This document shows, in pieces, positions 25,844 through 32,844 of a DNA stretch of 39,061 nucleotides; within the stretch, counting starts at the first letter, position 1; each line of letters begins with the position of its first letter. The stretch is from Streptosporangiaceae bacterium (lineage in GTDB: Bacteria; Actinomycetota; Actinomycetes; Streptosporangiales; Streptosporangiaceae). The stretch covers positions 1 through 39,061 of the forward strand of contig JAFARZ010000141.1 of NCBI GenBank assembly GCA_019245115.1, in the 5' to 3' direction. Made by a program: the position numbers and the translations under genes. The notes below the pieces were generated by a model that saw only the letters and a program-made list of their open reading frames with translations, ran no database searches and was not told where the DNA came from.

Positions 25844-26377
25844 TCAGGATCGGTGAACAGGTTCGCGGCGGGATTCATCGGCGACCGACGCCAGGTATTG
25901 CCGGACCGCGCGGCGGCTGCGCAGCACGATCAGCCGCGCATCGCCCGCGTGGTCGGCGATCAGGCGCCGGACCTGTGGGACCATGTGCTTGCGGTAGCCG
26001 ATGATGGAGCGGATGAAGTTCCAGGTGATCCGGTCATAGCCGCCGATCGCGACCTGCTGCCCGCCCCGGTGCCGCAGTCGCTGCTGCGCGATGCCCCGCA
26101 GGCATGCGGTCGCGGGCAGGTCCAGGAAAATGACCGTGTCGGCGGGTGCCAGCCGGATCAGCAGGCTGGAGGCGTAGCTTGCGTCGATAACCCACCGCGG
26201 CGCAGCGGCCAGTTCCTGCTGCAGGGCGGTGAACTGCCCGGTGTGCAGCGGCTGCCAGTCCGGATCGTAGTACAGCCCGTCCAGGTGCACCGGCATGATG
26301 CCGAGCATCCGGCCGAGCTCGCGCGCCACATGCGACTTGCCGCTGCCGCCGCAGCCGATGATGGCGATCCGGTCCAC
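25844..26377 (-). CDS. P-loop kinase of the adenylate-kinase / 'topology modulation protein' type
   Basis: A 177-aa protein that opens VDRIAIIGCGGSGKSHVARELG, a Walker A motif (G-C-G-G-S-G-K-S, residues 8-15) right at the N-terminus. It continues VHLDGLYYDPDWQP and WVIDASYASSLLIRLAPADTVIFLDLPATACL, the pattern of the adenylate-kinase-like family often annotated as DNA topology modulation protein FlaR. Actual activity in this family is uncertain; a nucleoside or small-molecule kinase is likely. The start is taken as GTG 26377 because the P-loop must sit close to the N-terminus; the long upstream frame is antisense to the sigma-factor gene. It is divergent from the sigma gene with only 42 bp between them. 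Confidence 0.75.
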   Translation of the reverse strand: MDRIAIIGCGGSGKSHVARELGRMLGIMPVHLDGLYYDPDWQPLHTGQFTALQQELAAAPRWVIDASYASSLLIRLAPADTVIFLDLPATACLRGIAQQRLRHRGGQQVAIGGYDRITWNFIRSIIGYRKHMVPQVRRLIADHAGDARLIVLRSRRAVRQYLASVADESRREPVHRS

Positions 26378-26395
26378 AGCTTGCGAGCTTAGCCA

Positions 26396-26415
26396 CCTGC
26401 GTGCATGCACGCAGG
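26396..26415. promoter_or_regulatory. 20-bp perfect palindrome between divergent kinase and sigma-factor genes
   Basis: CCTGCGTGCATGCACGCAGG is its own reverse complement. It fills most of the 42-bp gap between the kinase GTG (26377, minus) and the sigma ATG (26420, plus), so a protein bound here would overlap the ribosome sites or promoters of both genes. It looks like an operator, perhaps for autoregulation. The binding protein is unknown. Confidence 0.55.
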
Positions 26416-26419
26416 GCGT

Positions 26420-27376
26420 ATGGAATTGTTTGGGCCTATGGACTTCGAGCCGTACCGGGGTGAGCTGGTGGCTTACTGCTACCGGATGCTGGGCTCGCTC
26501 CCCGATGCCGAGGACCTGGTGCAGGAGACGATGCTGCGGGCGTGGAAGGCGCGCGACCGCTACGACAGCACCCGGGCGTCGGTACGCACCTGGCTGTACC
26601 GCATCGCGACCAACGCATGCCTGTCCACGCTGGAGGGGCGTGCGCGGCGGCCGTTGCCGTCCGGGCTGGGCGCGCCGAGCGAGGATACCGGGGCGCCACT
26701 GACACCGGCGTTCGACATCCCTTGGCTGCAGCCGTTTCCCGATGCGCGGTTCGACACGGGGATGCGGGCCGACATGCGGCTCGCACTGGTGGCGGCGATG
26801 CAGTTCCTGCCGCCGCGGCAGCGCGCGGTGCTGGTCCTCCGGGAGGTACTTGAGTTCAGCGCCGCAGAGGTTGCCGAGCAGCTCGAGACCACGGTGCCGG
26901 CCGTCAACAGCGCTCTGCAGCGGGCCCGGGCCGCCCTCGCGGATACACACGATGCGGGCGAGGTCACCGAACCGGACGACCCCGGGGTGCGCGCGGTGAT
27001 CGAACGATACGTGCAGGCGTTCGAGGCTGCCGACGTTCCAGCGCTGGTGCGGCTGCTCGCCGATGAAGCGGTGATGGAGATGCCGCCAGTGCCACTGTGG
27101 TACCGGGGCAGCCGCGACTACGGCCTGTTCATGCGCCGTGTGTTCGACCTGAACGGGCCAGGCTGGGCCATGAGGCAGCTCACCGCCAACGGTCAGCCCG
27201 CGCTCGCCGCCTACGTACCGGAATCCGGTGGCGGGCACCGGCTGCATACGCTCCAGGTCTTCACCGTCACCGCCGGCCGGGTCACACGCAACGTCGTGTT
27301 TGCCGATCCGCGCGTGTTCGAGGCGTTTGACCTGCCCGGGCAGATCTCCGGTGACGAGGTCCGCCAGCCGCGATGA
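26420..27376 (+). CDS. ECF RNA polymerase sigma factor, SigG-like (TIGR02960 type) with SnoaL-like C-terminus
   Basis: A 318-aa sigma factor. Region 2 appears as ELVAYCYRMLGSLPDAEDLVQETMLRAWKARDRYD and region 4 as LPPRQRAVLVLREVLEFSAAEVAEQLETTVPAVNSALQRARA. The last about 120 residues (VIERYVQAFEAADVPALVRL, then WYRGSRDYGLFMRRVF) form the SnoaL-like domain that regulates such factors in place of an anti-sigma. Mycobacterial SigG belongs here. The start is uncertain: ATG 26420 follows GCAGGG; 26405 lies inside the palindrome and 26438 (MDFEPYRG) is also possible. The DHFR-like gene follows 57 bp downstream in the same direction and is a likely operon partner. Confidence 0.88.
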   Translation: MELFGPMDFEPYRGELVAYCYRMLGSLPDAEDLVQETMLRAWKARDRYDSTRASVRTWLYRIATNACLSTLEGRARRPLPSGLGAPSEDTGAPLTPAFDIPWLQPFPDARFDTGMRADMRLALVAAMQFLPPRQRAVLVLREVLEFSAAEVAEQLETTVPAVNSALQRARAALADTHDAGEVTEPDDPGVRAVIERYVQAFEAADVPALVRLLADEAVMEMPPVPLWYRGSRDYGLFMRRVFDLNGPGWAMRQLTANGQPALAAYVPESGGGHRLHTLQVFTVTAGRVTRNVVFADPRVFEAFDLPGQISGDEVRQPR

Positions 27377-27433
27377 GTTCGGGCGGTGCCGCCGGTACAT
27401 ACCGGTGAGCACCTACCGAAAGGGAGACCCATC

Positions 27434-27991
27434 GTGAGCGTCATAGTCATCGAGTTCATCACCTTGGACGGCATCGTGTCCGACCCGGACGGTTCCGACG
27501 GCACGCAGGGGGGCGGCTGGGCGTTCCGGCACGGCCCCGAGGCGGTCGCCGGGGACAAATTCCGGCTCGGCAGCGTGCTGGACAACGGGGTCATGCTGAT
27601 GGGACGGAAGACCTGGCAGTTGTTCGCCCGGATCTGGCCTGGACGCGATGACCCGTTCGCCAGGCGGTTGAACGCCGTACCCAAGCTGGTCGCATCAAGC
27701 ACGCTGACCGACGTGTCGGCGTTCGCGAATTCGCAAGTCGTTGACGGCGACCCCATCGACGCCGTCAAGCGCGAGCGGCGTGATGTGATCGTCACCGGTA
27801 GCCTGAGCGTCGTGCAGCCGCTGATCACCGCGGACCTGATCGATGAGTACCGGCTGCTGACCTTCCCCACCATCCTCGGCAGCGGGGAGCGGCTCTTCCC
27901 CGCCGGCAGCCCGCCCGCAGACCTGGAGTGCCTGTCGGCCGAGCGGTCCGGCGCCGCCGTGCTCGCGCGGTACGGGAGGGCAGCACAGTGA
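27434..27991 (+). CDS. Dihydrofolate reductase-family protein (RibD C-terminal domain)
   Basis: A 185-aa NADPH-binding reductase-like protein. Features are VIVIEFITLDGIVSDPDGSDG at the start, GVMLMGRKTWQLFARIWPG (the G-R-x-T motif), KLVASSTLTDV, DVIVTGSLSVVQPLITADLIDEYRL (the G-S-x-x-L motif) and FPTILGSGERLFP. Such stand-alone proteins are common in actinomycetes and are not true folate enzymes; the substrate is unknown. The start is GTG 27434 with AAGGGAGA just upstream. It is likely read together with the sigma factor and ends 8 bp from the convergent NudC remnant. Confidence 0.85.
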   Translation: MSVIVIEFITLDGIVSDPDGSDGTQGGGWAFRHGPEAVAGDKFRLGSVLDNGVMLMGRKTWQLFARIWPGRDDPFARRLNAVPKLVASSTLTDVSAFANSQVVDGDPIDAVKRERRDVIVTGSLSVVQPLITADLIDEYRLLTFPTILGSGERLFPAGSPPADLECLSAERSGAAVLARYGRAAQ

Positions 27992-27999
27992 CAGCGCGT

Positions 28000-28527
28000 T
28001 CACTCCTTCTCCGTCAGCCATGAGCGCAGGAGATAGCGATCGATCGAGTCCGGACGGCCGAGCGGGTGACCGGAAGCCTCCCGCTCGGCGAGTTCGGCCT
28101 TGGTGAACCAGCGGGCTTCCAGGATCTCCTCCCCATCGACTGAGACGGCGGCCTCAAGCGCGCGTGCCTCGGGCAGCGCCGACAAGTCCACCGCGAATAT
28201 TCCTGCTGTCCCATCCAGGCCCAGGAGCACGGGTGCGGACACCTCGCGCAAGGTGGCGTGACGGCCAGGTTCGGCGGAAATCGCGGGCACCGGCGGATCG
28301 CCCGAGACGAGGCACTGATCTCGCCAGACCGGTATCAGCCGGGCTTCGCCGTCATCGAGCAGGGCGGCGATCCAGCTAGCATCTGTCCGCCGGCCGCCAG
28401 CCCGATCCAGCCGGGAGCCTGAATACGGCAAGCTCACCCAACCCCCGCCGGCCGGAAGGGCTCCCTCCGCAAGATTCATTCCCGCAAGGTTCATAACCGA
28501 AAGATACGAGCCTCTCGCCGAGGCCAC
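28000..28527 (-). pseudogene. NADH pyrophosphatase (NudC) with the zinc ribbon and Nudix box excised in frame
   Basis: The first part, LDRAGGRRTDASWIAALLDD to VLLGLDGTAGIFAVDLSALP, matches the N-terminal domain of NudC. The last part, VSVDGEEILEARWFTKAELA and RPDSIDRYLLRSWL, matches its C-terminal end. Between them about 120-130 residues are missing: the four-Cys zinc ribbon and the entire Nudix box (GxxxxxExxxREUxEExGU) that holds the catalytic Glu. The reading frame stays open across the joint (ARALEAAV next to SVDGEE), giving 175 aa instead of about 300. Catalysis is impossible; it is either decay or a residual non-enzymatic domain. A start at 28494 is also possible. Confidence 0.75.
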
Positions 28528-28805
28528 CCCTGCGTTGATCGCCGAGGGTCATTGCGGACTCCGATGTAACCATCATGCCTCTCACCGCCGCCGTCGCGAC
28601 GGCCGGCTACACCGCCACCAGGCAATTCGCCTACCTCCCGACAGCCGGCGGCCAGAGGCGACGTGATCTTGGCGTGATATTTATGTTATCGTCCCGAGAT
28701 GTGTGTCTGATTCCGCGTGGTCTTGTCCCGCTTACCCGCGCTCCTTCGACAGATTCCGCCGTTCAGCCGTGCGCCGCGGCGCGACATCACGGAGCCAGGC
28801 AGAGT

Positions 28806-29552
28806 GTGGTGGTGCTGGCCCTGGTGGTCGTGGTGGTCGTGCTGGATCAGGCGGCCAAGTGGTGGGCTTGGCGGCACGTCTCGTGGACCAGGATCAACTC
28901 CGGCGGCGACGTCCTCGTCGGGCACACGATCGGCACTTGGTATGCCGGCCCGGTCTCGGGCGCGCTGCTCGACCTGCTGGACTTCGGGCTGCTGAGCATC
29001 GCCGTATCCCTCCTGGCGCGCTGGCGGGCAACAGCGGCAGTTCGTGTTTCCGGCGCCTTGATGACCGGCGGGTGGGGCAGCAACCTGTCCGACCGGCTGG
29101 GAATGCACTACTGGACCGCCCCAGGAAGCGTCCGTGGCGTGGTCGACTTCGTCCATATCGGCGAGCATTATTACAACGCCGCTGACTTCTTCATCATCTG
29201 CTGCACGCCGCTATTCCTGCTGGCAGCCGGATACCAGGGCGTGCGGGCGGCGCGGCGGCCGATCGTGGCCGGGAGCATATCGTCGCCTGTACAAGGCCGG
29301 CTGCGGGCCCGGGTGCGGATCTCGGCGCTGGCCGGCGCGGGCCTGATGCTTGTCGTCGCGCTCGGCGCGGCGAACTACGGCGGCGTGAACGCCGCGCCCC
29401 GCACGCCGCCGCACAAAGCGACAGGTATGCACGTCCAATCGTGGCCGCATCACCACCTGTCCGGCCAGGTCCCAGCGATGAGCGTGTCACGCCGCGGTAG
29501 GGCCCCATCGGTCAACTCCGGGCGGGCGCCGTACCGGTCATCTTCTCGCTGA
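28806..29552 (+). CDS. Lipoprotein signal peptidase-like membrane protein (LspA family)
   Basis: An integral membrane aspartic peptidase that would cleave prolipoproteins after lipidation. Seen are VLDQAAKWWAW (first helix with the D-Q-x-x-K motif), a degenerate N-x-G region INSGGDVLVG, GSNLSDRLG (N-x-x-D-R, first catalytic Asp) and VVDFVHIGEHYYNAADFF (second catalytic Asp in N-A-A-D). A fifth hydrophobic segment (ALAGAGLMLVVALGAA) and a Ser/Arg-rich tail extend it beyond the usual 160-200 aa. I choose GTG 28806 (248 aa) because GGAG lies upstream; ATG 28683 would give 289 aa. As an extra LspA near three lipoprotein genes it may be a paralogue of the housekeeping enzyme. Confidence 0.75.
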   Translation: MVVLALVVVVVVLDQAAKWWAWRHVSWTRINSGGDVLVGHTIGTWYAGPVSGALLDLLDFGLLSIAVSLLARWRATAAVRVSGALMTGGWGSNLSDRLGMHYWTAPGSVRGVVDFVHIGEHYYNAADFFIICCTPLFLLAAGYQGVRAARRPIVAGSISSPVQGRLRARVRISALAGAGLMLVVALGAANYGGVNAAPRTPPHKATGMHVQSWPHHHLSGQVPAMSVSRRGRAPSVNSGRAPYRSSSR

Positions 29553-30366
29553 TCTCCCACAATTTCCGCGCGGCCCCCTCGTCGCGGGCGGCGGCTGATG
29601 GCTCGCGCCGCTGGCGCTTGACGTAGTACCCGCCGGTCTGGTCCGCCACATCCGGCGAACTGGCCAGGTACACGATGGTGTCCGCGCCGCGCTCGGGCGA
29701 CAGCAGGAACGGCCGGGCGATCCTGATGCCGAGCCTCAGCAGCGGTCTGGCCTGCCGGCCGAAGCCCGTCCGGACCACCCCCGGGTGCGCGCAGTTGGCC
29801 GTGACCCCGGTGCCATCCAGCCTGCGGGCCAGCTCGCGCGTGAACAAGATGTTGGCCAGCTTGCTGTTGGCATAGGAACGCCAGCTGTCCCATCCGCGTT
29901 GCAGGTCCGGGTCGCTAAGATCGAGGCGGGCGGCGGAGTGCGCGTCGGAGGTGACGGTGACCACCCGCGCGGGTGCGGACGCGGTCAGCTTCGGCAGCAG
30001 CAAGCTGGTCAGCAGGAAAGGTGCCAGGTGGTTGACCGCGAACACGTGCTCATAGCCGTCTGGGGTGATCCGTCGTTCACCGAGCACCAGGCCAGCGTTG
30101 TTGATGAGCACGTCGATGCGCTCCAGGCCGCCCAATCGCTCAGCGAGCCCGCGCACCTGGTCCAGGGAGGCGAGGTCGGCGATCTCTGCCCGCGGCGGCG
30201 ATGCGCTCACCGAACCGATCTCAGCGGCGGCCGCGTCGGTCCGGCCGCGGTCGCGCCCGACCAGCACGACCGTAGCGCCCTGCTTGGCGAGAGCTGTGGC
30301 CGCCGCCTTCCCGATCCCAGATGTCGCGCCCGTAACCACGCAAACCTTGCCCTTCATGCCCCGCAT
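29512..30366 (-). CDS. Short-chain dehydrogenase/reductase (retinol dehydrogenase-like)
   Basis: A 284-aa NAD(P)-dependent oxidoreductase. The cofactor motif TGATSGIG is at 12-19, LINNAG at about 87-92, catalytic Asn in VNH (112), Ser140 (VTVTSDAHS), and Tyr165/Lys169 in SYANSKLAN, so the active site is complete. Large parts (NSKLANILFTRELARRL, CAHPGVVRTGF) match the SDR subgroup that includes WW-domain oxidoreductase and retinol dehydrogenase-like proteins; the natural substrate is unknown. An ATG three codons in (30357) is an equally good start. It overlaps the end of the convergent LspA-like gene by 41 bp. Confidence 0.9.
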   Translation of the reverse strand: MRGMKGKVCVVTGATSGIGKAAATALAKQGATVVLVGRDRGRTDAAAAEIGSVSASPPRAEIADLASLDQVRGLAERLGGLERIDVLINNAGLVLGERRITPDGYEHVFAVNHLAPFLLTSLLLPKLTASAPARVVTVTSDAHSAARLDLSDPDLQRGWDSWRSYANSKLANILFTRELARRLDGTGVTANCAHPGVVRTGFGRQARPLLRLGIRIARPFLLSPERGADTIVYLASSPDVADQTGGYYVKRQRREPSAAARDEGAARKLWEISEKMTGTAPARS

Positions 30367-30460
30367 GCTAACCCAGCGGGCCCGGCCCAGTCCGCCCGCG
30401 GCGAAGGCTGAGCCCAGGCGGTGCGGTGGGGGAACCTCGACGGTTTGAGAGCGCTGCGGT

Positions 30461-30510
30461 GGCCATAAAGGGCCAGCGGGAAGAAATGGCGCCGGTTGCG
30501 AACTTTTCCC
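30461..30510 (+). repeat. Decayed half-copy of the nested-hairpin repeat
   Basis: GGAAGAAATGGCGCCGGTT at 30479-30497 matches the inner left arm of copy B at 18 of 19 positions. Eighteen bases earlier, as in the complete copies, GGCCATAAAGGGC (30461-30473) sits where the outer arm should be, with 8 of 13 matches. The right side is largely lost, apart from CTTTTCCC at 30503-30510. It lies 141 bp before the start of copy C's core. Confidence 0.5.
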
Positions 30511-30560
30511 AACAAATCGGGCTGGCGGCCGTGTCGCGGGCGGACCGTCGATTTTATTAG

Positions 30561-30729
30561 GATATGACCGTAATGCGACGGCGACTACGGTGGGGCGACG
30601 CGGAAGAAAAGAGCTTCGCGGAGGCGCGGGCGCCGGTTTCCGGCGCCTTTAGTTCCAGGGGGCTCTTTTCTTCCGCGAGATAACCGGCCCATGTGCCAGT
30701 TATGCGGTGATAGGTGCAAGTTCACCAGG
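30561..30729 (+). repeat. Nested-hairpin repeat, copy C (73-nt core at 30602-30674)
   Basis: The outer stem is perfect over 16 bp: CGCGGAAGAAAAGAGC (30599-30614) with GCTCTTTTCTTCCGCG (30662-30677). The inner 8-bp GGCGCCGG/CCGGCGCC around TTT (30629-30647) is perfect, with weaker pairing further out. The left flank from GATATGACC (30561) and right flank to about 30729 match copy A. It lies about 130 bp past the stop of the minus-strand histidine kinase gene. Confidence 0.85.
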
Positions 30730-30808
30730 GCCGACAGGGCATTTGCTGGGTGTATCGCGATGGTTTTGCGGAAGAGGCGGCCTCATCGCGGCTCGGAAGA
30801 GCAGGCCA

Positions 30809-32305
30809 TCAGCACCTTGTGCTCGCGGCCAGTTCTGGGACTTGTCCCGTGGCCCGCTCCGGGTCCGGCGGCCGGTGGGCGGGGAGGGTCAGCGTCACGT
30901 GCAGCCCGTGCGGCGCGGCTGACGCCGCCTGGGCTGTGCCGCCGTGTGCGGCGGCGACCTCGGCCGCGATGGCGAGGCCCAAGCCGGAGCCCGGCCTGGC
31001 CGGTGTGGCTCCGGCGCGGTAGAACCTCTCGAAGATGTGCGGGAGCTCGTCTGACGGGACGCCGGGTCCGTCGTCACTGACCTCGATCGTCACCGAGACG
31101 CCATCGTCGGCGCCGTAATCGTGACCGGAAGGGAATGCGGTGATGGTCCCGACGGTGCCGTCGGGGGTGTGTACGAGCACGTTCATGAGCAGGTTGTCGA
31201 TGGCGCTGCGCAGCAGCTCCTCGTCTCCGATGGTCGTCAGGTCATCGGAGACGTATACCTGCCAGACCCGCCCGGGACGGGCGGAGCGCGCCCGTTCGGC
31301 ACACGCCCGCAGCAGGGTGGTCAGGTCAACCAGTTCGCGGCACCGGTCCGGATGCAGGCCGAGCCTGGCCAGGCGGAGCATGTCATCGACCAGTCGGCTC
31401 ATGCGCTGCGTCTCCAGCGTGATGCGGCGCATCACCTCGTTGACCTGACCCGGTCCGGACAGGGCGCCCTGCTGGTAAAGCTCGGCGTTAGCGCGCAGCG
31501 ACGCCAGCGGCGTCCGGAGTTCATGGCTGGCGTCGGCGAAGAACCGGCGCATCTGGTCCTGGCTGCTCTCGCGCTCGCGCACCGCGGCCTGGATCCGCGC
31601 GAGCATGCCGTTGAGGGCCGCGCCGAGCCTGCCCACCTCGCTGCGGGGGTGGTGCGGCGTCACCCGGTCGGCGAGGTCACCGGCGGTGATCCGGTCAGCC
31701 TGCGCGGCCATCGCCTCGATCGGGCGCAGGCCGCGGCGCAGTAGCCAGAAGACACCCAGGCCGATCAGCAGCACAGCGGCGACGGATCCGAGCACCACAA
31801 TCAGGACGATTCGCCCCACCGTCCGGTTCACCTGGTCGAGGCTGGTGCCGGCGAGCAGCACGCCGCCAGGTGCGCGCTGCCCCACGACGAGCGCTCCTGG
31901 CGACACCGCGGTATACGTCACGCCCATCGTGACGGGGGTTCCCGCGTGCGCGATCCGCCAGTCCTCCAGCGCAAGCACGCTCTGGGCGACCCCGTATTGC
32001 AGGATGACCCGCTGCCCGTGGAGCGGCCGGTAAACGACCGAGTACTCGCCCACGACATAGCGCAGGGACAGCGCGCGGCTCGCTGCCAGATCGGCCGCCG
32101 ACCTGAAGGTCGCCGCCGGGAGCACCGCGTTGAGCTGAGGAGCGGTCGTCTTCAGCGCCTGCTGGAGGTCCGCGCTGGCCGACCGGAGCAGGTAGCCGCG
32201 CATGGTGTTCACCGCGGCGAAGTCGAAGGCGGCGAGTGCGATGAGCGTGATGACCACCGCGCCGGCCATGACCCGCAGCCGCAGCGTGATCCGTCTAGTC
32301 AGCAT
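30809..32305 (-). CDS. Two-component sensor histidine kinase
   Basis: A 498-aa membrane sensor. TM1 is about 12-34, an extracytoplasmic sensor loop of about 130 residues follows, TM2 is 166-190 (VLIVVLGSVAAVLLIGLGVFWLL), then HAMP (RRGLRPIEAMAAQADRITAGDL). HisKA has the phospho-acceptor His261 in FFADASHELRTPLASLRANA. HATPase_c has N-box AIDNLLMNVLVHT, G1 VSDDGPGVP, F-box IFERFYRAG and G2 GSGLGLAIAAEVAAAHGG. The enzyme looks complete. GGGGAGCG precedes the ATG at 32305. The same frame continues upstream into a wrecked response regulator, so it has no intact local partner. The adjacent divergent MacAB-like cassette is its natural candidate target. Confidence 0.9.
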   Translation of the reverse strand: MLTRRITLRLRVMAGAVVITLIALAAFDFAAVNTMRGYLLRSASADLQQALKTTAPQLNAVLPAATFRSAADLAASRALSLRYVVGEYSVVYRPLHGQRVILQYGVAQSVLALEDWRIAHAGTPVTMGVTYTAVSPGALVVGQRAPGGVLLAGTSLDQVNRTVGRIVLIVVLGSVAAVLLIGLGVFWLLRRGLRPIEAMAAQADRITAGDLADRVTPHHPRSEVGRLGAALNGMLARIQAAVRERESSQDQMRRFFADASHELRTPLASLRANAELYQQGALSGPGQVNEVMRRITLETQRMSRLVDDMLRLARLGLHPDRCRELVDLTTLLRACAERARSARPGRVWQVYVSDDLTTIGDEELLRSAIDNLLMNVLVHTPDGTVGTITAFPSGHDYGADDGVSVTIEVSDDGPGVPSDELPHIFERFYRAGATPARPGSGLGLAIAAEVAAAHGGTAQAASAAPHGLHVTLTLPAHRPPDPERATGQVPELAASTRC

Positions 32306-32316
32306 GATCGCTCCCC

Positions 32317-32346
32317 GGGCTCGTCGGGACTGGGCTCGTCGGGACT
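32317..32346. repeat. 15-bp tandem repeat, two copies
   Basis: GGGCTCGTCGGGACT occurs at 32317-32331 and 32332-32346, just upstream of the kinase start codon, between it and the response-regulator remnant. In the minus frame it adds in-frame QSRRA repeats. It is consistent with local slippage in decaying sequence. Confidence 0.85.
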
Positions 32347-32362
32347 GGGTATCGCCGGATGG

Positions 32363-32629
32363 CGGCATGCGCAGGCTGTAACCCACGGCACGCCGGGTGC
32401 GGACCAGCTCCGGGCCGCGCCGCGCGAGCTTGCGGCGCAGGTAGGCGAGCATGAAGAACCGCAGCAGCCGGAACTCGGTGGGCGACAGCTCGATGACGTG
32501 TCCGGCCCGGCGAAACTCGTAGGTCTCCTGATCGAGGGAAAGGTCCGCGAACTCGAGGAGCTGGCCGGACCCGGACGAGGGCCGGGCGCGGCGGAGCACC
32601 GCGCGGATCCGCCGGCTTGGGGCCACAAC
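32363..32629 (-). pseudogene. Remnant of an OmpR-family response regulator
   Basis: The frame reads PSRRIRAVLRRARPSSGSG (the linker after a receiver domain), LLEFADLSLDQETYEFRRAG (start of the OmpR winged helix), IELSPTEFRLLRFFML, and then jumps straight to AYLRRKLARRGPELVRTRRA and VGYSLRMP, the end of the same domain. The receiver domain with its phospho-Asp is absent upstream, and about 30 residues including the recognition helix are missing at FML/AYL. The remnant is in frame with the kinase gene. It can neither be phosphorylated nor bind DNA normally. Upstream are 24-bp tandem repeats of low-complexity sequence. Confidence 0.7.
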
Positions 32630-32844
32630 GGGAACCGCCGCCCCTCCGGGACGGCAACCGCCGTGGCGCTCGCCACGGCAACCGCCGTGGCGCTCGCTCC
32701 CGCTTGCCAGCCATCCAGCCATAGGACCACGGCGGCGCGAGGGCCATCTCCGAGAATTCTTAAAGTTTCGTGTGAAACGGCCTCACACGCGATTCGCATA
32801 TTTCTCACGCGAACACCGTAGTTGCGCACGGCACGCTGTCGGCC
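32630..32844. promoter_or_regulatory. Divergent region between the regulator remnant and the MacA-like gene
   Basis: Contains the 24-bp tandem duplication, then an inverted repeat GTTTC-GTGT-GAAAC (32765-32778) and two similar words TCACACGCGA and TCACGCGAAC about 23 bp apart (from about 32783), which look like direct-repeat binding sites for an OmpR-type regulator. No clear -35/-10 was found. The leader has no strong ribosome site before ATG 32845. Confidence 0.35.
32651..32698. repeat. 24-bp tandem duplication upstream of the regulator remnant
   Basis: The 24-bp unit at 32651-32674 (beginning ACGGCAACCGCCGTGGCGCT) is repeated at 32675-32698 with one difference at the last base. In the minus frame it encodes RHGGCRGE-type octapeptides, which are not part of any known domain. 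This duplication occupies the place where the receiver domain should be. Confidence 0.9.

Larger units (their letters stand above)
30367..30808. other. Intergenic region between SDR and histidine kinase genes
   Basis: A 442-bp gap with no protein-like frame. It contains a decayed half-copy of the nested-hairpin repeat (30461-30510) and the full copy C (30561-30729). Nothing else is recognised. Confidence 0.6.

Noticed and set aside
26378..27412. Upstream extension of the P-loop kinase frame
   Set aside because: This part is antisense to the sigma-factor gene and is His/Arg/Pro-rich. The P-loop belongs at the N-terminus of this family.
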